Source of the DNA: Paludibaculum fermentans
GTDB lineage: Bacteria; Acidobacteriota; Terriglobia; Bryobacterales; Bryobacteraceae
Direction: 5' to 3'
DNA: 64,000 nucleotides
Assembly (NCBI RefSeq): GCF_015277775.1
Contig: NZ_CP063849.1
Coordinates: 6,525,501-6,589,500 of the forward strand
Shown: piece by piece, positions 42,501 through 51,176 of the stretch
Layout of the letters: each line of letters begins with the position of its first letter
How positions within the stretch are numbered: position 1 is the stretch's first letter
Notes under the pieces: model-generated
What the model saw: only the letters and a program-made list of their open reading frames with translations
The model's database searches: none
What the model was told of the DNA's origin: nothing
Position numbers and translations under genes: made by a program

Positions 42501-45500
42501 TGGATCGACAAAGACTATTCCGCCACCACGGCGAACAGCCAGAAATTCACGGTGGCCTCTAACAGCTACGGGCCGGCGGGATTTGTGCGGCAGGGCCGGA
42601 TCAAGCTGAACGAGCAGGATCTGGTGATCCGACAGGCCGGTCCGTCCTGCCCTAAGTATCTGGCCAATGGCTTAGTTTTGAAGGTGGGTGCGGCCGGCGT
42701 TCTCAATTTCCCTACACCAGGAAGCACGTCCGCGGCGTGCCCGATCACATTCTCCAGCTCCGCGCCGTGGATTGGGCTGACAGCCGGGATCACCGTGGCC
42801 GGTGGGGGGAACCATACGCTGCTGACGGTGCAACCGAACCCGGGTACGGCGACGAGAACGGGTCAGATCACTGTCTTCGACCAAGTGTATAACGTGGAAC
42901 AGTCGGGCACGGGCTGCACCTACACGGTGACGCCGTCCCCGCTGGCGCTGAGCGCGACGGACACGGTGGGGACACTGACGGTGAATACGGCGACCGGGTG
43001 TCACTGGACGGCCACATCACTGGCTCCCTGGCTCCGAACCTCCGCTTACGGCGCAGCGGGTTCCGGACCGGGCACCTTCCAGGTTTATCCCAATTACAAC
43101 CAGACGCGGAACTTGAGGATGGGCACCGTCTCGGTGGCCGGCACCGCGGTGACGGTGAACCAGGCCGGGTTGAGCTGCGACTACACGGTCACACCGGCTG
43201 AGGTGACCATTCCCTATCGGATGAGCGCGAGTAATTCTGCGCAGGCGGTGCCCATCACCGTCACCACAGCGGCGGGCTGCCTGTGGGCGGGAGAGTCCAG
43301 CGCGGACTGGGCGCCGTTCGGCGATGCGGCCACCAGCTACAGCACCACTGGCGTCAAGGGTGGTTCGGGTTCAGTGAGCCTGTGGATCGATCTGAATCCG
43401 GGGCCGCCGCGCCGGAGCGCCACGGTCACAGTGGCGGGCAAGACGGTGACGGTGACGCAGGAGGCCGATCCGAAGTGCACAGCCGTGCAGTTGCAGCAGC
43501 CGGCGATTACGATCGGGTCGGAGGTAACTGCCTGGGAGTCCAGTGCCGACGTCACCGGCGTGTGCACGCTATTGATCAGCACGGCGAGCCCATGGCTTTC
43601 CGTGGCTAACCGGTTCGTCTCGGCGGACGGCGGGTATGGCCCCGCCGCGGTGGGGCTTACAGCGGCTCGCAATCCCGGTGCGGCGCGCACGGCCACGGTA
43701 CAAGTGTCCGACCAAGTGCTCACCGTGACGCAGGAGGCCGCTGGCACTACCCCGTCGGTGACCTTCACCAGTTCCGTGGCGGGCCTGCCGTTCATGATCG
43801 ACGGTGTACGGGTGGTGGCGCCGGCTGTGTTCAATTGGAGTCCCGGCACGTCCCACATTGCGGATCCGCCCGTCTTCTTCCAGGCCGACGCCTCGGCGCG
43901 TAGCCGCTACACCTTTGCCACCTGGAAGGAGGGCTCGCTGCGCGTGATGAATCTCACTGCGCCCTCCGCATCGCGCACCTTCACGGCCGTCTATTCAGCC
44001 GAGCATCTGCTGAAGGTCTCCTACAATCCGCCCGAGGCGTGCAACCATGCCGCACCGGCCGATATGTGGCGCGCAGCGGGCAGTTCGGCCTATGGGGAAT
44101 GCGACGACGTGGTGGCGCCCTATATGTTGCAGTCGGCGGTGGTGGATTCCGTGCCCGGCGGCAGCACGTTGATGACCGGGCCCCACACTATTCAATACAA
44201 CTATGTCAAGGGAGTCACGGTGACGGTGAACACCGCCCCGGCGGGCCTGCAGATCTACCTGTCCGACGACGAGGAGTCAATCTGGAGCACGCCGTTTGTC
44301 CACCGAATGCTGCCCGGGGCCACGCTGCCCATTGGCATCGCCGTGATGCAGCCGGGCCAGAAGGGCATGCGTTACCGCTTCCTGTCGTGGAGCGACGGCG
44401 GAGCGATCAGCCACGTGGTGACGGTACCGGCGACGCCTGGTAGCTCGTTCCAAGTCACCGCGCAAATGGAGGCACAGGCGCAACTGATACTGACGCCCTA
44501 TCCGGCCTCGGGCGGGACGTTGAAGGCCGAGCCTGCTTCGGCGGACGGCTACTACGTGGCCGGCACGCCGGTGAGTGTTACCGCCACTCCGGCCGCGGGG
44601 CAGAACTTCATGGGCTTCTCAGGAGGGCTGCAAGGATTGGCCAACCCCCAGACCGTTACCGTGACCGTTCCGGCTTATGTGGGAGCGACTTTCGGGAGTG
44701 GCTGCTGGACTACGGTTTCTCCAACCGCGGTGGATGCCGGGCCCTTGGGCGGCGGGCAAACACTGAACGTAGAGGCGCCGGCCGGGTGCCCGTGGACGGT
44801 GCAGGCAGGCGCTGGGTGGTTTGGCATCGCAGGAGTGACATCGGGAAGCGGCCCGATGATGCTGACGGCGACCGTGGCCGCCAACTCCGGTGGAGCGCGT
44901 CAGGGCGTGTTAAAAATCGGCTCAGTCGATGTGCCGGTGAGGCAGCAAGCAGCCTACCAGATCCGCACTGTGGCCGGGGGCGGACCGGCCCAACTGCCGA
45001 AACTGACGACGGCCACTGGAAACACCCCGGTGGTTGCTCCCGACGGGGCGGTGTTCCTTTCGGAAACCTTGCCGTACAAAGGCGCGAGAGTGCTGCGCGT
45101 CTCGGCGGCGGGCCTGGTGAGCGTCTACGCCGGCAATGGCACTTCTGACGATAGCGGTGACGGAGGACCGGCCCTACTGGCTGGAATTCATACGATTCAG
45201 AACATGGCGGTAGATCGCGCCGGCAATCTCTATTTGAGCGAGTGGACGTCCTACAGAATCAGGAGGATCGACGCCGGCACCGGCATCATCACCACCGTGG
45301 CGGGGAACGGATTACAGAACGGCCTTTCGACGGATGGAACACCGGCAGTGGCCGCGGCCGTCCTTCCCACTGCAATTGCCGTTGATGCAAGTGGGGTGCT
45401 GCATTTTGTGGACCGAGGTTCTCGAGTCCGCAAGATCGAGCCGGTGGGCGGCACGTTGATGACGGTGGCCGGCAGCGCGCAGTCCGGATTTGGGGGAGAC

Positions 45501-48500
45501 CAAGGCCCAGCCAGCGCTGCACTGTTCAGCAACATCTACGGGCTGGCGTTCGCCCCGAATGGAGACCTGTATCTCAGCGATTCGGGCAACCACCGGGTGC
45601 GCAGGATCCGGGCGGTGGATGGCATGGTGCAGACGGTCGCCGGATCGGCCGTTGTGGGCGCCTTTGCCGGAGAGAACGGGCCGGCAACCAGCGCCATCCT
45701 GAAGTTGCCCTACGGCATCGCCCTCGATGGCGGCGGACACTTGATCTTCTCTGATATGGACGCCAATCGCATTCTGCGTGTGGACGCCGTCAGCGGCACG
45801 CTGACAAGGGTGGCCGGCACGGGCGCGACGGGCACGACTACCAATGGCGGGCAGGCGACTGAAACGCCCTTCTCGAGCCCGTCCCGAATTGCCCTCCTGG
45901 GCAACAGCCTGATTGTGGACGGCTATCCCCAGACCCATTCCGTCGACCTCGGCACAGGCCTGGTGAGCGGCTTCGCCGGGCAGACCACGGCTTCCTTCAC
46001 CGCCACCAGCGAGGCCACCAGGGCGGATCTGGCCGTCGGCCCAATGGCTTACGATCCAGCCGCCGGCGCGCTCTACCTGCTCTCCCACTACCAAGTGCTG
46101 CGGCTGAATCTGGCGACTGGAGCCCTGGAGCCTTACGCCGGCACGGGTGTGAGCACTTACAGCAAGGCGCAGGGACCCGCTCTGTCGCTGCCACTGTACC
46201 AGCCTGTCAGCCTGGCCGTGGACGGATCAGGAAACCTCTACATCGCCGACGGCAACCAGGTAAGGAAAGTGGACGGCGCCACCCGGGTGATTTCGAGCTT
46301 TGCCGGCGCTTCGGGGCTGTACTGCGGCGGAGTGTATCCACAAATGCTCACCGCTGGTGACGGTGGACCGGCGGCCAACGCCGGCTTCTGTGCTGTGAGT
46401 TCGCTGGCCTACGATGGAGCCGGCAGCCTGTATATCTCGGACCTCTACAGGATCAGGAAGGTGGACCTGAACACCGGCATCATCACGGCGTTCGCGGGAG
46501 CGGGCTACATTTCCGGCGCCTGGAACGTGCTGCGCACCGACATCTACTTCCAGGGGATACCGAGACCGATTGCCGCGGATAGCACCGGTGGGGTCTATTT
46601 CCTGGACCGGACCTGGATGCCTTCCTGCCAGGCGGGCGTCTACCGGATCGACCCGGCCACCAGCAAGAGCAGTTGTTACGTGAGCGCGTTGAAGTTCGTA
46701 CCCGCGGCGCCGACCACTTTTGCGCTGGGCACCGATGGCTCCATCGCCCTATTCGGCAGCAATGTGGTGTTGCGCGCCAGCGGTCCGCAGGCCGATGTCG
46801 CCGGCATCGCGGGCCAGGAGGGCTCGCCCGGCTTGGGCGGCCAGAGCGGGCCGGCCTCAGAGGCCCTTTTCGGCGGTACCGCCACGCTGTCTCCCGGTCC
46901 TGGAGGCACGTTCTTCGTGGCCGACAGCGACAATGGGCGCATCCGGCAACTGTCGCCGGTCGCGGACGGCATGAAGGTGCATCACGTGGAAACGGCTCCG
47001 ACGGGGCTGTGGATCACGGTGGATGGAGCGACTTATGCGGGCAGCCAGTCGTTTGTCTGGCAGGATGGCAGCACGCACACACTTACGGTGGAAGCAGCGC
47101 AGGAAGGATCCTCCACTGCCTATTCATTCAAAAGTTGGAGTGACGGAGGGGGCAGTTCTCACTCGATCACTGCCGCGAGCACCGCCACAACCTACACGGC
47201 CTCCTTCAAGACACGCTACCGCGTGGAGGGAAGCGCCATTCCAGCGGCATCCGGAACCGTGACACTGACCCCCGCCTCCATCGATGGTTATTACGATTCC
47301 GGGTCGAACGTGCGGTTCCAGGCCAATCCCGCCAGTGCCCAAGCCGCGTTTCAAAGCTGGGGCGGATCCCTGAGCGGTACCGCAAATCCGGTGTTGGCGA
47401 CAGTCGTCGCGCCGTTGAGTGGAGTGGCGAGTTTTACCACCGCGACCACCGGTTACACGATCAGTGGAAATGCCGGCGTGGCGGGGGCGTCCATCACGCT
47501 GACCGGCAGCAAAAGCGCCACCACGCTGGCTGACGCGGCCGGCCGGTTCACATTCCAGAATCTGCCAGCAGGGGGGAGCTACACGGTCACTCCTTCATTA
47601 GCCAAGTACACCTTCACTCCGTCAATTTCGACGAGGACCAATCTCCAGAGCAACCAGACCGTTAACTTCACGGCTTTTTCGTCCGGAAGCCCGGTGCAGG
47701 CCTCGGCCATGGCCCGCTTGAATTGGAGCCTGAAGCTGAATGTGGATGGCACGTTATGGTCCTGGGGGGCCAACCTCGAAGGTGAACTGGGAGACGGGAC
47801 CTTGCGGTCGCGCAGCCTGCCCGCACAGGTGAGCGGGCTTACTTCCGTCGTGACAGCGGCGACGGGGTCGAACCACGGCTTAGCTGCCAGGAGCGATGGC
47901 ACGGCATGGGCGTGGGGCCTAAACAGCAGTGGTCAACTAGGGGACGGCAGCGTTCAACTCCGTCCCAGCCCGGTGCAAGTTACCGGCATCACCGGCGTCA
48001 TCGGGTTGAGCGGCGGCGCCCGGCACAGTCTTGCGGTCAAGTCCGATGGCACGGTATGGGCTTGGGGCAGCAACACCTATGGGCAATTGGGCGATGGCGG
48101 CACGACAAACCGCACGGCTCCAGTGAAGGTTATAGGATTGTCGGGGATCGCAGCCGTTGCAGCGGGAGACTACTTCAGCCTGGCTTTGAAGAGCGATGGC
48201 TCCGTCTGGTCTTGGGGCTACAACAATAACGGGCAGTTGGGCGACGGCACGACAACGACGCGCCTGGCGCCAGTGCAGGTTCCCGGGCTATCGGAGATCC
48301 TGGCGCTGCGAGGAGGCAGTTCATCCGCATATGCCTTGAGATCCGATGGCAGCGTCTGGTCCTGGGGCGACAACAACTACGCCCAATTGGGGGACGCAAT
48401 CGGAACCCAGAGGAGTTCTCCGGCGGTCGTGAGCGGGGTCTCCAGCGTTGTGGGCATAGGGGCCGGCAGCTACTCCTGTTTGGCGGTGAAGAGTGACGGA

Positions 48501-51062
48501 ACTGTCTGGGCCTGGGGCATGAATGACTACGGTCAGTTGGGGATTGCGCCTACCAGCAATAGCCCAGTGCCGTTGCAGGTTGCCGGCGTCAGCGGTGCGG
48601 TCGCCGTGGCCGCCGGACTCGCTCACGGGCTGGCCCTGAGGTCTGACGGTTCCGTGATGGCTTGGGGTTATGGCGGTTACGGCGAGTTGGGCAATGGCGC
48701 CGCGATCCTGCAAGCCGTGCCGTTCGCATCGCCCCTGATCTCCAATGTGGCCCGCGTTGCACTTGGCAGCAGTCATGCAGCGGCGGCCAGGGCGGACGGC
48801 ACTGTATGGACCTGGGGTGGAAATGAGTATGGTCAGCTCGGCGATGGTACGATGCTGCCCCACGCCGCCCCGGCGGCCGTCAGCGGCATCAGCGGGTTCA
48901 GCCACGTTGCCTCGGGCAATGCACACGTACTTGCGCTGAAGATTGACGGCACGGTTTGGGCGTGGGGTTATGGAGGCATGGGCGCGCTGGGCAACGGAGC
49001 CACGGCAAATGTCACTGCTCCCATTCAGGTGCAAGGAATAACAGGGGCGATTGCGATTGCCGCCGGGTATCACTTTAGCCTTGCGCTGAAGAGTGACGGG
49101 ACGGTGTGGGCCTGGGGCTCGAATGGGGTGGGCCAACTCGGCGACGGCAGCACAACAGATAGAACCACGCCCATCCGGGTGAGCGGACTTTCCGGAATTG
49201 TGAGTATCGCCGCCGGCCTATCCCACGGGCTCGCGGCAAAGGGCGATGGAACGGTGTGGGCGTGGGGTAGCAACGATTACGCACAGCTTGGCGATGGCTC
49301 CACCACCGGACGGAAGCTGCCTGTTCAAGTCATGGGGCTGACAGGAATCAGCCGTGTCGCTTCGAGCTACTCCGCCAACTCTTCGTACGCCGTGAAGAGT
49401 GACGGCACTGTATGGGCTTGGGGTGATAACGCACTTGGGCAGTTGGGCAATGGAGCCTCTGGCGTGGGCGTGGCGACGCCGGTCCAGGTAGCCGGCCTAG
49501 CGGGCATCTCAGCCGTGGCGGCGGGCTCGTCTCATGTATTGGCGCTTAAGAGTTACGGAACCGTGTGGGCATGGGGGCACAACGCCCACGGCCAACTGGG
49601 AGACGGCACCACAACCGACAGGACCACACCCGCACAGATTGGCGGACTCTCCGGGATTGTGTCGGTTGCTGCCGGATCCGACCAGAGCGTGGCCGTGAAA
49701 GCGGATGGGACTCTCTGGGGCTGGGGGGCGACTGGCTATGGTCAACTCGGCACCGGAGTCTCGATGTTGAGGCCGACCCCCGGGCCGCTGACCGCGCCCC
49801 TGCCGATGGACTTGGCCATCGCAGTGACAGCCGGCGGGATGTTCAGTGTAGGGAGCCAGGTTACGTTCAACCTGGCTGTTACGAATTTCGGGGGCCTGCC
49901 TTCGACCGGAGCTGTGACGGTTTCGGACCAGTTGCCGGCGGGGCTCACCTACGTTTCGGCTACGGGCGCAGGGTGGACGTGTGGGGCGGCCGGCCAAGCG
50001 GTGACATGCACGAGCTCGAATCCCATCTTCCCGTCGATGACCAGCACAATCGTGGTTACCGTAAACGTGACCGGGGCGGCGCATCCTTCCACTTCCAATA
50101 CAGCGAGCGTGGCGGTGGCGGGCGACGCAAACGCGGCGAACAACTCAGCAACGGTGGTGTTGACGGCGCCAATTACAGCGGCAGTCGGTGTCGCGCCATC
50201 CGCCGGCACGGGTGCGCAGCAGGTGTTCAAAGCGACCTTCACTGGCGCCAAGGGCTATCAAAGCCTGAAGTGGGTGCAGGTGCTGTTCGCAACGGCTCCG
50301 GACGGGGGCGGACAGCCCTTCTGTTTCCTGCACTACGATGTGACCGGGAACGGATTCTGGCTGTACTCCGACGTGCTGGGATTCTTCGTGGGGCCGATCG
50401 TCCCCGGCATGACCTCAGCGGTGCTGCAAGGCGCACATTGCGCGCTCAACACCGCTGGATCCTCAGCCGCTGGGAACGGCGCGACCCTGGAACTCAACCT
50501 CGCCGTTGTGTTCAAGGCGGCAGCGAACCGCAATGTTTACCTGCGGGCCTTCGACGCCGACAACTTCGACACCAACACGGTTCAGCGCGGGACGTGGACC
50601 CAGGCCGCGGCGCCGCTGGTCGTGCCGGTGGTGACACCCGGAAGCGGAGCCGGGTCCAATCCAACATTCAATCTACGGTTCCCTGACCCGCAGGGGTTCG
50701 GGGGAGCCGCGCTGGGCTGGGAGGAATTCCTGGTCGCGGCCGCAACGGATGGAGGTGGACAGCCGTTCTGCTTTGTTCACTACGACCGTGCCGGCAACGG
50801 GCTCTGGATGTACTCCTCCGACGTTGGATTCTTCACAGGACCGGTTACGCCCGGGGTGGCGTCGAGTGTATTGAGCAGTTCCGCCTGCTCAGTGAACACG
50901 GCGGGTACGACGGTACAGAATTCGGCCGGCAACCTCGTGCTCAACGTGCCGGTGACCCTGAAGCCGCCAATGAGCGGGGCGAAGTTCACCTATATGAGAA
51001 CGCAGGACGCACTGAACAGAGATACAGGCTGGCTCCAGAAGGGGACCTGGGCCATTCCATAG
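39501..51062 (+). CDS. Giant secreted multi-propeller protein (SBBP, BACON, NHL, RCC1 modules)
   Basis: The protein has 3,853 residues from ATG 39501; an earlier in-frame start at 39411 would add 30 residues before the hydrophobic N-terminus. Modules in order (approximate residues): N-terminal domain usually found with SBBP proteins (30-270, SFEQNVGQM); SBBP propeller repeats (270-870); six BACON-like domains (875-1415, CxYxVSP...GCPWTA); InlB-type repeats (1415-1735); a seventh BACON (1735-1818); about ten NHL repeats (1819-2490, GIITTVAGNG); more InlB-like repeats (2490-2650); a carboxypeptidase-regulatory-like domain (2650-2727); fourteen RCC1 repeats (2731-3432); a DUF11 domain (3434-3560); and two copies of a roughly 145-residue domain (3560-3853). 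There is no LPxTG, PEP-CTERM or autotransporter barrel. It is probably an adhesin or carbohydrate-binding surface protein; this is inference. Confidence 0.88.
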   Translation: MPFYRKLFMLSVINLSWQAASMEAAPQKVAASAISFEQNVGQMSSQARFAVRGASEALFLAAGEAVYVRGPRLTAAPPARKAMVSGERPDLTQILAAGVPSKPGAATARADDSDPAVVRMQFAGSQAAPIVGREALPTTGNWFYGNDKSRWRANIPRFGRVRYEGLYPGIDLEFRGDDERLEYDFVLGPNADPDRIRLRFQGARSQRINAEGDLVLETHQGPLVHRKPVLYQTTATGRRQVDGQFALLASGEVAFRVGDYDRSRALVIDPVVYNTRLGGASAGADYGTSAPSHVTWYTPRYTAVDSSGKVYVIGYTTAWDFPVVNGPRVTPTGGLYLAKFDPALSGPASLLYSAVLGPVLPDFFTGRHQPFLAADDTGNAYVTFAAKSGFPIVGGFDSSAGGLEAALVRVDTTKSGMQSLAYSTYIGGSRDDTVWGMDLDAAGNVYVSGHTSSWDLPVTQNAYDMTCGTNGTCDVALTPTNTDAFFMKINTRLSGQSSLVYGSFFGGSLFEVQPTIKVSKSGLVYLVGHTQSADLPTRNAYDTNCGVSNCNGGKSGDIFIAKFDLSVAGSNGLLYSTYFGGDGTIDGHDPFTSGRSWTGAEYAIAIAVDETGNLFLYGISFPDSLGNFPLKLPFNAKSHWSDFFFARFDTTLSGESSLVFSTYVMGQTLTAFGFGEMARDAEGMVYLTGLSDDATTPTANGAQTAPRGAGDAFLVKLDPYATGPAALKYSSYLGGSGSELTFGVEALGAGVAVVAGTTDSADFPMVKASQSFGGGTDLFLARFDTTKSGAASLLEATAIGGESDEGVQLWGGFFSVSLATDAAGNAYIHSWTDSSAYPATSNAWQTGQNPDSAGQDQFQEYLVTAVLAKLAPRNSSCEYKVSPGSRLIPYAGGHVSFSVETSAGCPWTASTNASFLSFPSTNVFNGPGTVEVQVAPYARTDYPRLGFLTIAGKVVSMEQSNAPCTPALLTTNYMEFPVGGGAALVQWSGDCPASPSRIESWIDKDYSATTANSQKFTVASNSYGPAGFVRQGRIKLNEQDLVIRQAGPSCPKYLANGLVLKVGAAGVLNFPTPGSTSAACPITFSSSAPWIGLTAGITVAGGGNHTLLTVQPNPGTATRTGQITVFDQVYNVEQSGTGCTYTVTPSPLALSATDTVGTLTVNTATGCHWTATSLAPWLRTSAYGAAGSGPGTFQVYPNYNQTRNLRMGTVSVAGTAVTVNQAGLSCDYTVTPAEVTIPYRMSASNSAQAVPITVTTAAGCLWAGESSADWAPFGDAATSYSTTGVKGGSGSVSLWIDLNPGPPRRSATVTVAGKTVTVTQEADPKCTAVQLQQPAITIGSEVTAWESSADVTGVCTLLISTASPWLSVANRFVSADGGYGPAAVGLTAARNPGAARTATVQVSDQVLTVTQEAAGTTPSVTFTSSVAGLPFMIDGVRVVAPAVFNWSPGTSHIADPPVFFQADASARSRYTFATWKEGSLRVMNLTAPSASRTFTAVYSAEHLLKVSYNPPEACNHAAPADMWRAAGSSAYGECDDVVAPYMLQSAVVDSVPGGSTLMTGPHTIQYNYVKGVTVTVNTAPAGLQIYLSDDEESIWSTPFVHRMLPGATLPIGIAVMQPGQKGMRYRFLSWSDGGAISHVVTVPATPGSSFQVTAQMEAQAQLILTPYPASGGTLKAEPASADGYYVAGTPVSVTATPAAGQNFMGFSGGLQGLANPQTVTVTVPAYVGATFGSGCWTTVSPTAVDAGPLGGGQTLNVEAPAGCPWTVQAGAGWFGIAGVTSGSGPMMLTATVAANSGGARQGVLKIGSVDVPVRQQAAYQIRTVAGGGPAQLPKLTTATGNTPVVAPDGAVFLSETLPYKGARVLRVSAAGLVSVYAGNGTSDDSGDGGPALLAGIHTIQNMAVDRAGNLYLSEWTSYRIRRIDAGTGIITTVAGNGLQNGLSTDGTPAVAAAVLPTAIAVDASGVLHFVDRGSRVRKIEPVGGTLMTVAGSAQSGFGGDQGPASAALFSNIYGLAFAPNGDLYLSDSGNHRVRRIRAVDGMVQTVAGSAVVGAFAGENGPATSAILKLPYGIALDGGGHLIFSDMDANRILRVDAVSGTLTRVAGTGATGTTTNGGQATETPFSSPSRIALLGNSLIVDGYPQTHSVDLGTGLVSGFAGQTTASFTATSEATRADLAVGPMAYDPAAGALYLLSHYQVLRLNLATGALEPYAGTGVSTYSKAQGPALSLPLYQPVSLAVDGSGNLYIADGNQVRKVDGATRVISSFAGASGLYCGGVYPQMLTAGDGGPAANAGFCAVSSLAYDGAGSLYISDLYRIRKVDLNTGIITAFAGAGYISGAWNVLRTDIYFQGIPRPIAADSTGGVYFLDRTWMPSCQAGVYRIDPATSKSSCYVSALKFVPAAPTTFALGTDGSIALFGSNVVLRASGPQADVAGIAGQEGSPGLGGQSGPASEALFGGTATLSPGPGGTFFVADSDNGRIRQLSPVADGMKVHHVETAPTGLWITVDGATYAGSQSFVWQDGSTHTLTVEAAQEGSSTAYSFKSWSDGGGSSHSITAASTATTYTASFKTRYRVEGSAIPAASGTVTLTPASIDGYYDSGSNVRFQANPASAQAAFQSWGGSLSGTANPVLATVVAPLSGVASFTTATTGYTISGNAGVAGASITLTGSKSATTLADAAGRFTFQNLPAGGSYTVTPSLAKYTFTPSISTRTNLQSNQTVNFTAFSSGSPVQASAMARLNWSLKLNVDGTLWSWGANLEGELGDGTLRSRSLPAQVSGLTSVVTAATGSNHGLAARSDGTAWAWGLNSSGQLGDGSVQLRPSPVQVTGITGVIGLSGGARHSLAVKSDGTVWAWGSNTYGQLGDGGTTNRTAPVKVIGLSGIAAVAAGDYFSLALKSDGSVWSWGYNNNGQLGDGTTTTRLAPVQVPGLSEILALRGGSSSAYALRSDGSVWSWGDNNYAQLGDAIGTQRSSPAVVSGVSSVVGIGAGSYSCLAVKSDGTVWAWGMNDYGQLGIAPTSNSPVPLQVAGVSGAVAVAAGLAHGLALRSDGSVMAWGYGGYGELGNGAAILQAVPFASPLISNVARVALGSSHAAAARADGTVWTWGGNEYGQLGDGTMLPHAAPAAVSGISGFSHVASGNAHVLALKIDGTVWAWGYGGMGALGNGATANVTAPIQVQGITGAIAIAAGYHFSLALKSDGTVWAWGSNGVGQLGDGSTTDRTTPIRVSGLSGIVSIAAGLSHGLAAKGDGTVWAWGSNDYAQLGDGSTTGRKLPVQVMGLTGISRVASSYSANSSYAVKSDGTVWAWGDNALGQLGNGASGVGVATPVQVAGLAGISAVAAGSSHVLALKSYGTVWAWGHNAHGQLGDGTTTDRTTPAQIGGLSGIVSVAAGSDQSVAVKADGTLWGWGATGYGQLGTGVSMLRPTPGPLTAPLPMDLAIAVTAGGMFSVGSQVTFNLAVTNFGGLPSTGAVTVSDQLPAGLTYVSATGAGWTCGAAGQAVTCTSSNPIFPSMTSTIVVTVNVTGAAHPSTSNTASVAVAGDANAANNSATVVLTAPITAAVGVAPSAGTGAQQVFKATFTGAKGYQSLKWVQVLFATAPDGGGQPFCFLHYDVTGNGFWLYSDVLGFFVGPIVPGMTSAVLQGAHCALNTAGSSAAGNGATLELNLAVVFKAAANRNVYLRAFDADNFDTNTVQRGTWTQAAAPLVVPVVTPGSGAGSNPTFNLRFPDPQGFGGAALGWEEFLVAAATDGGGQPFCFVHYDRAGNGLWMYSSDVGFFTGPVTPGVASSVLSSSACSVNTAGTTVQNSAGNLVLNVPVTLKPPMSGAKFTYMRTQDALNRDTGWLQKGTWAIP
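47733..49760 (+). repeat. Fourteen in-frame RCC1 repeats (about 150 bp period)
   Basis: Fourteen copies of a roughly 50-residue unit, each with a core like SDGTVWAWGSNxYGQLGDG, lie head to tail inside the giant gene. Copies differ at many positions, so it is an old array rather than a recent expansion. Fourteen equals two seven-bladed propellers. Confidence 0.85.
50188..51060 (+). repeat. Tandem pair of C-terminal domains in the giant protein
   Basis: Two consecutive domains share GGGQPFCFLHYD / GGGQPFCFVHYD, GNGxWxYS, a GFFxGPxxPG stretch, a second Cys and NTAG. Each has two conserved cysteines that could form a disulfide. The same kind of C-terminal pair is familiar from other Solibacter-like secreted proteins, without an assigned function that I know. 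Confidence 0.75.
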
Positions 51063-51176
51063 GTCATTGGTCCTGGGGCTGCGCAGTCTGCCATACGCGA
51101 GCGGCGGGGTGGCGGCCGTGTCGCAGAACTTAGCGCAAATGGATTGGGCGTGTGTCCGCAGGCCATGCAAGCAGAG

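Noticed and set aside
47733-49760. Regular repeats of about 150 bp that could suggest a CRISPR or satellite array
   Set aside because: They keep the reading frame, diverge at synonymous sites and encode RCC1 propeller units; there are no identical short repeats or unique spacers.
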